A stretch of DNA of 64,000 nt from Ganoderma boninense (taxonomy: Eukaryota; Basidiomycota; Agaricomycetes; Polyporales; Polyporaceae). The stretch lies in the NCBI GenBank assembly GCA_002900995.3, contig CM035312.1, forward strand, positions 3,430,602 through 3,494,601. Direction: 5' to 3'. This document shows positions 1 to 20,718 of the stretch, one piece after another. Numbering within the stretch: the stretch's first letter is position 1; each line of letters opens with the position of its first letter. Below the pieces are notes generated by a model. That model saw nothing but the letters and a program-made list of their open reading frames with translations. It did not search any database and was not told the origin of the DNA. Both the position numbers and the translations under genes were made by a program.

Positions 1-2347
1 GTATTGTTTTGACCGCGCCCTGGGCCTCCGAGGTATCCGCGAACGTCACTGTCTTCTTAACGGGCTGGAAATAGAAATGTTTGTCAGTTATGGTTCCTAC
101 TGTCGCATTCTCTGCATGAATGAAGACGCCAGTTGGGCAAGTAACCTAGAGGTGAACGGCCGCCATATGTGAAAGGGAAACGGCTCTCCCTAAACAATGT
201 GCGACTCGAAACTCGACTACGTCCTGGAAAGAATGCCAAACCAAACATGGAAGCACCCAGCAAAGTCAGGCTTCGCCTTCCTCCCGCGTACAGGAATGAT
301 ACTCCAACGCCGGGGATGCCAATGGTGTCGCGTGAGGCACATCTCGTCCAAATATGTGGAATGCGAAACAGAAGACTGCTCCCCCGAGATACGACACGAA
401 CTCCGTATTTGTCGTCATTGAGACCTGGGCCGGGGAGATATGGCAGGAAACAGATTGCGCGCCAAGCAAGCAGATATCATGAGATATCACATATATGGCC
501 TAAGGCAGGAATCAACTGAGACCGCCCACTCTCGTCATCGACCAAAAGTGAGCTCGCTTGCTCGCACACTAACAAAAGATGTGCCCATTGGGATCCCCGG
601 GCGCACGGCATAACAACCTCTCGGCCAGTGTAGTGCAGTCCCCACGCTGAAGATATGTACCACAACTTGGGCAATAGGTCAACGTACAATTCTGCGTCTC
701 GCTGGCTATGGCCATAGCAATAGCCATAGCCATAGTCGACGATGATGGCCGCTCAGACCCAGCTTCAAGTCCGTAAAGCCGCTGACTAGAAAGATGAGGA
801 AATGCCAAAGGCCCTCTCTCCTTCTCGATCTGAGGTCCCCCAATAATTTAAGAAAAGTGAGGAGAGGACGAGTATCTGCTGGGGTGGAGGCGTGGCGAGA
901 GACGCGAGACGCTGAGCGGCATCAAACTGGACCCAGCTATAGAAGGGAGACCCTCGCGAGACTGCGAGAGCCATAACCATAGTCGTAGTCCAGGCGAGGA
1001 AACCTTAGCAGACAACGCGTCAAAACCGCAAAGCGTCTTGCGCGAACATTTCCCAAAGCCTTCCATGACCCAAGACGCGAGTGTCATGCATACGTGTGAC
1101 AGCTAATGTCGCCGGTTGGCACGCGCACCCGCCGTCAATTTGGTCACAACCTTTCAGGTGCAGACCAAGGGATAACGAGGAGCAGAAGACGCGTCACATG
1201 AAGTTCAACTAGAGACATTGTAGCGTGCGTCTCTGCCCCGAGTTTCCGCTATCTGCACGGAAGACTATCCGGGCAGAGACACACACTACGACGGACGGCT
1301 TCGAGACTAATCTCCAGGTCCACCGACGCCTGACAAAGGGACAGAAACAGCACTCACGTCAACGTCCGTCGCCGACCCCTCGATAACGGTCACCTGCCGC
1401 TGTTTGTGGCGGGTCACATAGCGAGTCGCTGTCAATGCAGTCAGCACCAGTCAAGCTAGTAAGATTGGGGAAGGCTGGGGAAGGGGAAGAGGCAGGCGGG
1501 GAAACGGGATGGGGAAGGGCAGGCGGGGAAATGCGGGGTCTCGGGAATCCGGCGGAAACTTCATGTGGGGACTCACGCTGGAGAATCGAGCGGGGGGCCA
1601 GCGTGCCCACTGCAACGCTGGGGAGGAGCGGGGTGAAGAGGAAGTAGTTCCTCGGGCTGATGAGGATCTGTGCAGCAAGAAGATAGGTTCAAGACCACAG
1701 AATCGGCACTGCAGACAGCGAAGGATACGCACCACGTTGTAGTCCTGGGTATCAAGCGAGTTCAGAAGGCTCGTCGCGCCCCAGCCGCTGCCGCAAACGA
1801 CGAGAGTCTTTTTGGAGGGGTCGTGAGGGAGCTGGGCGCCGGGTGTCTTGTCCTTCTGGGCGAAGTAGTAGAAGGCCACGCCTCCGGCTGCAGTGACGAG
1901 GGTGATGCCGCCAGTCGTCTGGAGGAACCGCCGCCAGACCGACGCCTTGCCCGTAGGCGGTGGCGGTGGGGGCTAGAAGTGCGCAGGAAGAGCACGGGGC
2001 GTGTGTATGTGAGAAACTGAATAGAGCGGGTGCGGGTGACGAGAAGAAGGATGCCATATGGAGTCGAGCGAGCGTGATCGTGGGTGGGAGGATGCGGGGT
2101 CGAGGACTCGGATGTGGGGAAAACATATAGGTGGGACGACTTACCCCAGATGCCCCGGCCTCTGCCCCTGTTGCCGTGGACTGCTGCCTCAGTCTGGACG
2201 GTTGGAAACGCGGGAGTGCGCACGGCCGAGACGAAGCCAGGCTTCGGCCGAGAACCCGCGCTGTTGTTGGGTGAGTGTCCGCGGGAATCTCGAGGAACAG
2301 GAGGGAACCGTCGGGTTCGACGTACCTCGTGCAGCTTGCATTGCCAT
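1..2347 (-). CDS. External/alternative NADH:ubiquinone oxidoreductase (type II, NDE1-like), 5' part
   Basis: Type II NADH dehydrogenases are single-subunit FAD enzymes of the inner mitochondrial membrane that pass electrons from NADH to ubiquinone without pumping protons. Six exons read in one frame on the minus strand: 2347-2326, 2260-2145, 1972-1733, 1667-1577, 1428-1358 and 64-1, the last cut by the window edge. The start gives an Arg/Ser-rich presequence (MAMQAARARVLGR...) typical of mitochondrial import, then a short hydrophobic stretch (GGITLVTAAGGVAFYYF), then the dinucleotide-binding fold with LVVCGSGWGAT, and SPRNYFLFTPLLPSVAVGT, a hallmark of the family. The last readable residues are PVKKTVTFADTSEAQGAV. 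All phases join correctly. The second NAD(P)H-binding fold lies outside the window. The fifth intron is unusually long. Identification is from remembered family motifs; NDE1 versus NDI1 cannot be separated here. Confidence 0.9.
65..1357 (-). other. Very long (1293 nt) intron of the NADH dehydrogenase gene
   Basis: The donor reads GAC|GTGAGTG and the acceptor TTTCCAG|CCC. Joining them restores the conserved DPVKKTVTF reading in phase 0, so the splice is well supported. The other introns of this gene are 65-172 nt, so this one probably contains inserted DNA. I see short imperfect ATAGCCATAGC-type repeats near 706-740 and 969-990, but no gene, no clear terminal repeats and no target-site duplication. 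Confidence 0.75.
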
Positions 2348-3064
2348 TTTGCGGGGGAAAGGCGGGGCCCTCTGGGTGTCGTCGCGGACGAAGAAGTGGG
2401 ATGGAGGTCAAGACGATGATGAGGGGGTTTTGCTCGCTGGTCGGGCAGCTCCGGGCTGGCTGTATGCGCGCTTCAGGGCCAACCTTCCGTTAATCTTCCG
2501 GCGGCGATTCCTCTTTACTTTTTCTCGGGTAACGGAGGAGATAAGAGACGATAAAACTTGTCGCAGCCCCGTCGCCCTAAGTTATCTGTGGCGATGACGT
2601 AGTGCCCATAGCCCCTTCCAATCTCCGTCATTAGGTTCATCTAATCTATGTTGTTATTCAATTTCTTTCCGGGTGTTACCGAGCCTCTCCGGTCTGCAAA
2701 CTGCTTTCCGATCTGTCCGGACCACAGTCATCTTGCCTCCAAAGTCCGAGATTCTGCATTTGCTCCACACACCTCGTCGCAGGCATCGCCGGACGCCTAC
2801 TTCTACCAGGATCGGTACGCAATGCTTCCCAGTTCACCACCCAAACGCTGACATCAGCTGGGCAGGCTCGGCGCGCTCAAAAAGCCATCGGAAGAGTGGC
2901 AGCGTTACGGACGCATTGCCGTCTTCTCCCCATTCCACACAGGAGGCAGCGCTCGCGCAAAGTGCATATGGTCCGATCTTAGTCGGTCGAATCCTCACCG
3001 TCGCACCACAGAAATACCCCTCCAATAGGGCCCGACGGGAATCCAATCTTTCCCCACAACCACC
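2348..3064. promoter_or_regulatory. Shared divergent 5' region between the NADH dehydrogenase and the first ARO1 copy
   Basis: The two start codons point away from each other across 717 bp, so this interval must hold both 5' leaders and promoters. The ARO1 side, from about 2729, is duplicated in front of the complete ARO1 copy (from about 13873) with more indels than the coding parts show. No TATA box or operator could be assigned with confidence. The call rests on gene geometry only. Confidence 0.5.
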
Positions 3065-6355
<3,291 letters not shown>

Positions 6356-9340
6356 CTCCGAGGTCTCGGGCGCGGCGCGTCTGGCTGGTCTCTGCTCCCA
6401 CCACGTCCTCGCCGCCGCTGGCACCCCCGCCCGCCTCGTCTCACACACTCTCTCTGCGATTGCGGTACGGAGTTAATACATGCGACTCGGACTCGGACTC
6501 AGGCGCAGAGCAGGAGACTTGGCGGCGAGGCAGAGCGACAGCGAACAACGGCCGGGACCGCTCGGACGCCTCGCTCAAGGTCAAAGGTGCGTTTCCTCCC
6601 TCACAGGTGTTCCGCCCGCGTCTTCCGCACCCGCACCCGCACCCGCCGCCACCACCGCCGTCTCTCCTCCTGTCATCGCGACTCGTCCTATTGCACATGT
6701 CGGCTCGGACTCTCCCACCCCGCCCGCGAGCACGCACGCGCGACCCCGGCATCCTTGTTCACGGCCAGCCAGTGGAGACACAGACAGCAAAGGTGCGTCC
6801 TGGTACTCTGCGCCTGCACTCGGACTGGGGGGCCTTTGGGGGGCACAGCGTCTGGCGACCTTCTGGTTCGTGCTCTCTCCCGCCCTCCGCTCCCGGGGCC
6901 GCATACGCGCATGCACGCCCGCGAAGTTGAAAGGTGCGTCCTGCAATAGCCTACACGCACACTCGCTCATGCAGCGACCACCGTCCTCGCCGCCGCAACC
7001 CTGCAGTGGAGCCAGGGCCCAGGCGCCAGCTCGCTTCCACTGCCGGCAGCCCTCCCTGCTCGGGCTTGCCACGGAGTAGCCTCGCACGAGAGGTGAGCGA
7101 ACATACCGTTTCCGTTCCATGTCCTGCACCAAATATCCACCGCCAGTCTCGTCCTTCGTGTCTATCTTATTCGCCGCCAGCTTGTGCACGCGTGTGCGAC
7201 CCCGACCGCAACTGCGCGAATAGCACTTGTACTTAAGTTGCTGTCGCCTTCACCGTGTCTGAGGCGCCAAAGTCAATCATCCCAAGCGGAGCGCCAGCGG
7301 CCACACCTGCCGGCGGACTCGGCTCTTCTTCCTGAGCGTGAACCTCACAACCCTGCCAGCGTCCTCACATCCACTGCGTGAGCATCGTGCCGAGGTAAGC
7401 CATGTAAGAGGTGAGCGAACATACCATTCTCATTGTTTGGCGTGCCACCTGAGTGCGAGCCTGGATCTGCCTTCCGCGCGTACTGACACAATACACGCCA
7501 CGACGTGAGATTTGGGACTAGATCTGGAGTGCGCTGCTTGCTGCCGTGTTCCACGACGAGGTTGGGATCTTCAGTGTTGGCGCAGCTGACGCAGAGGCAG
7601 ATGAGAGTGTGCTGAAGGCAGTAGACACCACGGTACGGCGGCCTGGGTGCAGATGGACAGGCGATATGTGGCACAGCGTGGTTGCTCATGGAAGCTTGAT
7701 GTTGAACGGGTGGGGAAGGGGAAAGGCGAGTAAAACTTGCCACTACCATGTAATATACGCTGCTGATAATTCCGAGGTCATACGAGGTGCGAGTGCGCAC
7801 AGACCAGTTTGCAGTGCCAGCGTGAAGGTGCTCGGTTAACCTCATTGCGTGCTAAGCCTCCTGCGGCCCGCTATGCCCTTACGTTTCCTGCAACCTTTAG
7901 CCGTGTATTACTTACATCAGAGCGGGCGTTGACACATTTAAACCGTCGCTCCGCATACTAAATTGCCCCCGCGCCGCTTCACTGATGTTATTAATATTGT
8001 AAGCTCGGTTGACGGTCTTATCCCGCTCCATGGACGGCCATAAGCTACGGTCCGCGTGCAACCTTCACACATAGCCAACTACTTATCCGGTCGGCCAATG
8101 CCTGATACAACCCCTCGTTTTCCCGTTGCAAACAGTGCCGGCCTTCCGCCGGACACTATCCAAGCGGAATTATCCTTCCAACTCGGCCCGTCGAACCTGG
8201 AAGCTCAATCCAATTTCTCCGGCCACTCATTTTCGCTCGGCCAAGCTTTCCGCTTCTTCATGCGCAAGTGTATGTCCGCGTCGGCAGGTAAAACAGAATC
8301 AGACCTGCAACGGACATGGCCGCTGAACGAGCTGTCAGTGCGGCTGTTAGCAGTACCAGTGCGCGCACTCTCCCGGCTGCATTTTTGGCTTGCTGAGAAG
8401 TTGATCCGGTGTGTTCTCATTCATGCCTGGACCAGCAGTTGCCAGTTGGCTAGAAGTCGTAGCGCAATTGTGCCGCATTCCAGACATACACTGCCCTTCC
8501 ACGGTTGAGCATCCAGAGAATCCAAATCAGGCTCCAGAATATACGAATATACATACGCGTGTGCGAGTCGGCGGTCTAGACGGGTAAAAGCAGTAGCGGA
8601 CAAATGTGTCGCTTCGCCCCGTGAAGCCCACGGTCCCCAATATTCTGCCGGCGCGGTCGACGCTTCCTCGGCAGTGGCTAGAGCTGGTTCTCCCATCCGA
8701 GGCATTCCCCAGCACCCTAATTCCATCTACCCCATTCGTCCTCGCCGCTTTACAACTCGCGCCGGCTCGCCCTTGACATCCAGTGTTGACGAGCCTGCCG
8801 TCCCGTCGCGATTCAACCGACACAAGCTCGGAGCGGGGTGCTTCAATGGTGTGCACACATACTCCACGCACGGGCCATACTCTTCATCCAAGAACTCGGC
8901 TGCATACGCCGCAGAATCGCACTCACTTCCCGCACTCCTCTTTCAAGAACACTTTTCTCCTGCACGCTCCTACCGCCTGCCGGCCACGATGCGGCCCCCT
9001 CCAGGCTCGGATCCGAGGCTCAGTCTGCAGGTCACGACTCAGCACCCGTGGCCGACCTGCACACGACAACAAGTTTAATTGTTAGCTGGGCATCATTCAG
9101 TTGTGCGTGCGAACGGGTTTCGGGGCTCGGCAGTCGCGTTAACAGCTCTCCTACGCAGAGCACACCGCGGCCAATGGCGGCGAGCTTACACCGCGAAGTC
9201 GGAGCACTAGCACCAGCGATTGTCCATTCGCTGCGCCGTCGCTCCGACCGCAATCTCCCGCTCCTCTCGTACGAGGCAGAACCGGATACCGGCAGAGCGA
9301 TTCAGCAACTTGGTCTGGGCGGGGAGGAATCAATTGGAAC
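6356..9340. other. Gene-poor interval after the truncated ARO1 copy
   Basis: No convincing gene is visible. The first kilobase is GC-rich and compositionally simple. Short repeated motifs occur: AAAGGTGCGT at about 6584, 6789 and 6930, and a 19-bp AGAGGTGAGCGAACATACC at 7089-7107 and 7407-7425. Open frames up to about 230 codons exist, but they lack recognisable motifs, often rely on non-ATG starts and overlap each other on both strands, as expected in GC-rich non-coding DNA. Confidence 0.5.
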
Positions 9341-9354
9341 TAGTATAGTTACAT

Positions 9355-9915
9355 AGCTCGTACGTACTGATCCAGCGGTCTCGCTGCAAACTCCCCGTCG
9401 CGCCGCGTCGTCCTTAACGCGTCCCAGAGATGTAGCCTCGTAATGGTGATTCGCTTCACCCCGGCATCGATTTGCTGGTCCGGGGCTCGCCACCACCGCC
9501 GTCTTGGCTCGGGTTGGCGACGGCGATGGGCATATTGCCGACTCCCTTCTTCGTCGTTGCGAGTCGCCGGGATGTCTTCCAGCAGTGGTCTCGGCACGTC
9601 CGCGTCAATATATTTGACCTCTCATTCCGGCAGTTCCTGAATCGTTGTGGATGTGATAATTTTATGTGACCTGGGTCGTGAGGCCTCGCGAGGGCGGCAT
9701 CCGGAACATGGGATTGTAGCAGGTAGCGATGCACGTCAGCGGTCTCCGCAATATTATTGGACTCACTAGACGTCCCAATGCTGATCGAGATGAAGTTCGC
9801 CTGGGTCTCGTTGGCGAGACCTGCGTGTGCATTTGCGGTCGGAGTGGAATGGCAGCTCGGGTGCACATCAAGGCGCTCAACGGGATAATGGGCCGTGTCC
9901 AGAATACTCTGCTCG
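9355..9915 (-). pseudogene. Decayed CDC48/p97 AAA-ATPase D2 fragment, copy A
   Basis: CDC48 is the hexameric segregase that unfolds ubiquitylated proteins. On the minus strand this stretch keeps DTAHYPVER (CDC48: ETVQYPVEHP) followed by LANETQANFISI (CDC48: LAKAIANECQANFISI). Further downstream, near 9365-9480, are PDQ/QIDA and RPLDQ remnants of the GATNRPDQID...LRPGRLDQ region, with a GTACGT donor-like site after the LDQ codons. The P-loop GPPGTGKT between the first two blocks is gone, stops and shifts are present, and no functional protein is possible. A second, similar fragment follows at 10615-11065. Confidence 0.6.
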
Positions 9916-10614
9916 ACAGAGAGTGCGACCCCGTCTTGCCGGGCGTGCGCGATCAATGACCCCATAGACGTGTTTTCATTTGTCCCGGAAATTACCCTCG
10001 TCATCGCTTCTCGGCGGAATGTCCTGTGGCCTCGGTCCTCGCGTCTTTCTGTCCGGATGATATCACCACTATTAAGAATATGCGACATGAGCTACACACT
10101 GCATGGCCGGCGTCCGGTCGTTCCCCTCTTTCCCATACGTACCAGCCCTGGTCGTGAGCTTGCCGAGAAATATGGGATGTCGTCAGTCGCTGGTTAACCG
10201 CGCACATACGGGTCAAGGAGATCTCGCTGACCACTTCTCCACAAACAGATCCACATCCTAACCCGCCTCGCATCAGCTCATGTGAAGCCGATCCGCAACA
10301 GATTCACTGACGACGCCGTCGTCCTGACCGCAATCTCCCGCTCCTTCTTCGCCTCTCCCTCGGCACCCGTTCGTCGACTGCTGCTCGGCGTCAGCAGGAT
10401 CGCGCGGCAGACGGAATGCGGCGGGAACACGTACCCGTGCGAACACCGAGGTATCTTTCTCCTCGAGGCCGAGGCAGACATCTAACTGCCCGACACAGTT
10501 CCCAGACGCCGACCGCCTCGACCGCCTCATGCTACGCTTGCGACTCCGTCTGGGGCCCCGCAGTCTGGCAGCACGGCAACGCGAGTCTGGATGCACGAAA
10601 TATATTGGTGTTAG

Positions 10615-11065
10615 TGTAGTTACATAGATCGTACGTACTGATCCCTGCGCGCCGGGCACCAATCGCCCATCGCGCCTCGGCGACGGTACGCGAGTGCTCT
10701 GCCCCAGCCCCAGCTCCCTTCAGTCATCGTCGCATCCCGGTGGGATGTCGTCTAGCCTTCGCACGTCGCCGTCCCTCTGGGTGACATCTAGACCATCTCC
10801 GCTCAGTGCCACCGCCCTCGGGGGTGTCTGCTACGGGCCTCTGACAAGCTTGCTCAGAGACCTGGCTGAGTGGAACATCTCACGCTCGTGGTTAGTTGTG
10901 TGCCGATGTACATCCTGATGGACTCACCAGGTGTCTCACTGTTGATCGAGATGAAGTTCGCCTGGGTCTCGTTGGCGATGGCCTTCGCGAGCGTTGGCTA
11001 TTCCATGGCAGACCGTCGGAGTAATAGTGGGGTGCTCGACGGGGTACTGGACGGTCGGAAGATCC
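10615..11065 (-). pseudogene. Decayed CDC48/p97 AAA-ATPase D2 fragment, copy B
   Basis: On the minus strand TVQYPVEHP (about 11030-11056) is followed, after a frame change and loss of the P-loop, by TLAKAIANETQANFISI (about 10944-10990). These are the signature stretches on either side of the second Walker A motif of CDC48. The same GATCAGTACGTACG element as in copy A lies at about 10621-10645. The spacing between matching points of the two copies varies from about 1080 to 1270 bp, so they are an old tandem pair with many indels. Nothing intact remains. Confidence 0.65.
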
Positions 11066-13872
11066 GAATACGGCCGTCGTCTTGCCCCAGAAATGCAATT
11101 CCGTACACTGCGAGTCCGGGGCTGCCGCTCGTGACCGTCCGTCACGACGCAACATTGCGGATTCCGCACTCGAGGCCGGCTGCACCCCATGCCCGTCCCT
11201 CGCGAATCCTCTACTCCCGTGATCCGGCCGCCCCACACACATCAGACGCACTCCCCTCTGTTCCCTCAAGCGAGGGAGAACGACTCCCAGAGCCGCTGGC
11301 CGGCCGTTGAGCCCAGCTCGCGAGTGGCGCTCGGGCCTGCCACGCTGGACCCGCCCCCCGGGGTCGATTTCGAAACCTCGTCTCCGGCCGCGGCGAGTAG
11401 CGTTCGCGCACGCAAACGGCCTCACATATGCCGCGAAAAATGCTTGCCGCGCGCTCCGAGGCGTACGGCGTGAGATGGCGCACGCGCACGGCCGGCCAGA
11501 ATTCGGGCACAATGAAAATGTCATTGGCGACGCGTTTTCGAACCGCGTCCGTTCGCCACGAGGCCGCCGCGGCCGACGTGGGGAGGTGCGGGGATGCGGG
11601 AAGACACGGTCGGCGGGCGGGACGCGGCCGGAATCGCGAGCGGCGGGCGGGTTGCGGGCACGCGCGGCTGAGAGCAATGGACGTCGGCCCCGAGCACTGG
11701 CGACGGTGCTTCCCCGCCCGGCAGACGTCGCGTGGGGCTCGTCGGAGTGCATTGGGACGTGCAGTGAGCGGCAGTCACTTGGTTCCCGGCGGGGTGCAGA
11801 GGTGGCGGCGGCGCGAAATACAATATCAATGAAATCGCCGTTTGGTGTCGATTTTCGAACCTCAACCGGCCGACGCGAAACGGCCGGCGTTCGTCGCCCC
11901 AGTGTTCGTGGGTGCTTGCACGCCACTTCCGCTGGCGGGGACACCTTGTACGGCCGAGCTATCGCGTCTTTTGTCGTCGGGGAGGAGGCCTTGGCGACGT
12001 CGCCTCGCGAGCCGCCCACGGCTGGCTGCCAGACGCATCCCTGTGGTCGCGCAATGGCACGGCTGTGCCGGAACGTGCATTTCGGAGGGGGTACGGCTCG
12101 CTGTGCGTCCGTCGGCAGCGGAATTTCGTCGGTGCAGGCCCCTGTTGAGCTTCTCGGCAGCAACACACCGTTCGCGGAGCCGCGATTTGAGCCGGGCACG
12201 TCCACAACACTCTGTCAGCGCCGTCTCGCATCTGTATCTGGGGGGCTCTGGCACACCTTGTGTGCCCCACGGCGGGCGTGTCTGTGTCCTACTTCCAACC
12301 GCTCTCCTGCATTTCCCCCGTGGCGGTCGTCAGTGCGCTGGTTGCCTCGCTCGATTACAGACGCCTCTGACTACGCTACGCCGCACACAAGTTAGCACGA
12401 ATGTCGCATGCGGATTTCGCGAGCTGGGGACAAGCACTCACTTGCCGGTGTGCAGCACGGCTCGAGTCAACACCTCTCGACGTCCCGCGCGACGTTCCTG
12501 CCCGGTCTTCCGTCTCCGAACGTTCCGAGGCATGCGCAGACGCTGATGGCACAGCTTTGGCGTGCCCCGAATGTCGGTGGAAAGAATTTGGGCCGGCAAG
12601 ATCAGCCGGACGCTAACCACGCTTGCATCGCGTATTCACGCAGTTGCCCCATGGGCACGTACACGATGGCTGAATCTTGTAGCCCTCGGAAGAGCTTATT
12701 TTAGCCACGACGTCAGCGCCGCGTGTGTGCGATGGCAAGACACACGTACATTCGCCGCGCACCCTCATGTCTGACCGCCGCGTCCGAGTATCCCCCTCCC
12801 CAAAGCACCCTCCCTCTCGCCAGACCCGCTCGACGACTCTCCATACGCATCGGATACGATCCGCTGGCAGGCGCAGTTCTATAGTTGCGGACGGATCGCG
12901 CGCACCGAGGGGCCCTGATTGGTTGTGCGGGCGGTTCAACGTTCCTGGCCCCGGCCGCGTCTGCATTGCGAGCGGTCGTGGCGGGGAGATGGCGGTGATC
13001 TGCGACAGCTGTTAGTTCAATGCACACTTGCCAATAAGCGGGGGAAAACGCTGTGTTTGGTTACGGAACGTGGGCTGGGACGTCAGGGTTCCTGCACATG
13101 CGGGGGGCCGTTCCCTCCGCACCCACATTGCGGAGGGGCTCCTAAAGGCTGTGGCGGGCATGCTCAGGTGGTTTACAAGCTCGCAAGAATTGAATTGCGG
13201 TGGGCTCGAGGCGAGAGAGATGGTAGGCGGAGGCGGAGACGGTCGGCGCTGTTAACGGTGTACGCGGGCTTGTCCGATCATGAACGCCTGGCGAAAGGTT
13301 GTGGCGGTGCTGGGGCTACAAAGCGAGACGGTTTGGGTGGCGAGAACATGGGGGAGACGGCGAGAACGAGGGAATGCGAGTATTGGGTGGGAGAGATGAC
13401 GCTGGGGCGGGCGGGATTTTGATCGGAGGGAGTGGCTGCGGCGGAGAAATGGGTAGATATGACGGCGAAGGACGTGCTACGCGTACTGGCGAGGCCTGCC
13501 GCGGGGGACTCGGGTGCTGGGTGCGATATACTGGCGGGGACGGAGGACGAGAGGACGGGGGCCGCGAATTTGGGCGGAGGCGAGGACGAAATGGCCGAGT
13601 GCAAGTGTGCGCTCTGAGCGGGGCAAGCAGGGCGGGGGCGAGGGGGAGGCGTCGTAGAACGGCGGGAAATGCGAGGGGCGAGGGGCAAACACGGGCTGCG
13701 AGTGGCTGCACACGCGTCGTGAACGCGGCTCGTGAACGCGGCGAATCGAGCAGCGACGGACGTGCACGGTGCAGACGGCCAGCCATCATGCATCAGCAGC
13801 CATCCCGCGCAGGTCACTCTCCCACGCACGGCGCTTGCCGTCCCCCAAATTCCTTTCCGGCCCGTGGCTGGA
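11066..13872. other. GC-rich gene-poor interval upstream of the complete ARO1
   Basis: Long open frames on both strands (for example about 11307-12395 plus and 10892-12205 minus) are Arg/Ala/Pro-rich, overlap and show no motif; I treat them as by-products of high GC. From about 13050 to 13730 the plus strand is strongly purine-rich (GGGCGGAGG-type runs). No gene, RNA or transposon could be supported. Confidence 0.5.

Positions 13873-20718
<6,846 letters not shown>

Noticed and set aside
1652..1670. CTGATGAG, resembling a hammerhead ribozyme core
   Set aside because: It is the complement of the conserved LISPRN codons of the NADH dehydrogenase exon, and no matching GAAA/helix arrangement was seen.
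1359..2411. Several plus- and minus-strand frames around the NADH dehydrogenase
   Set aside because: They run through introns of the spliced gene or are in shifted frames; the exon chain explains the coding signal.
11352..11880. Similar GTCGATTTTCGAAACCTC-like stretches near 11363 and 11850
   Set aside because: Similarity is limited to about 20-25 bases and the flanks do not align; too weak to call a repeat.
10892..12395. Long overlapping open frames (437 codons minus, 362 codons plus)
   Set aside because: Both are Arg/Ala/Pro-rich by-products of high GC, overlap each other and contain no family motif; the CDC48 remnants lie in other frames.
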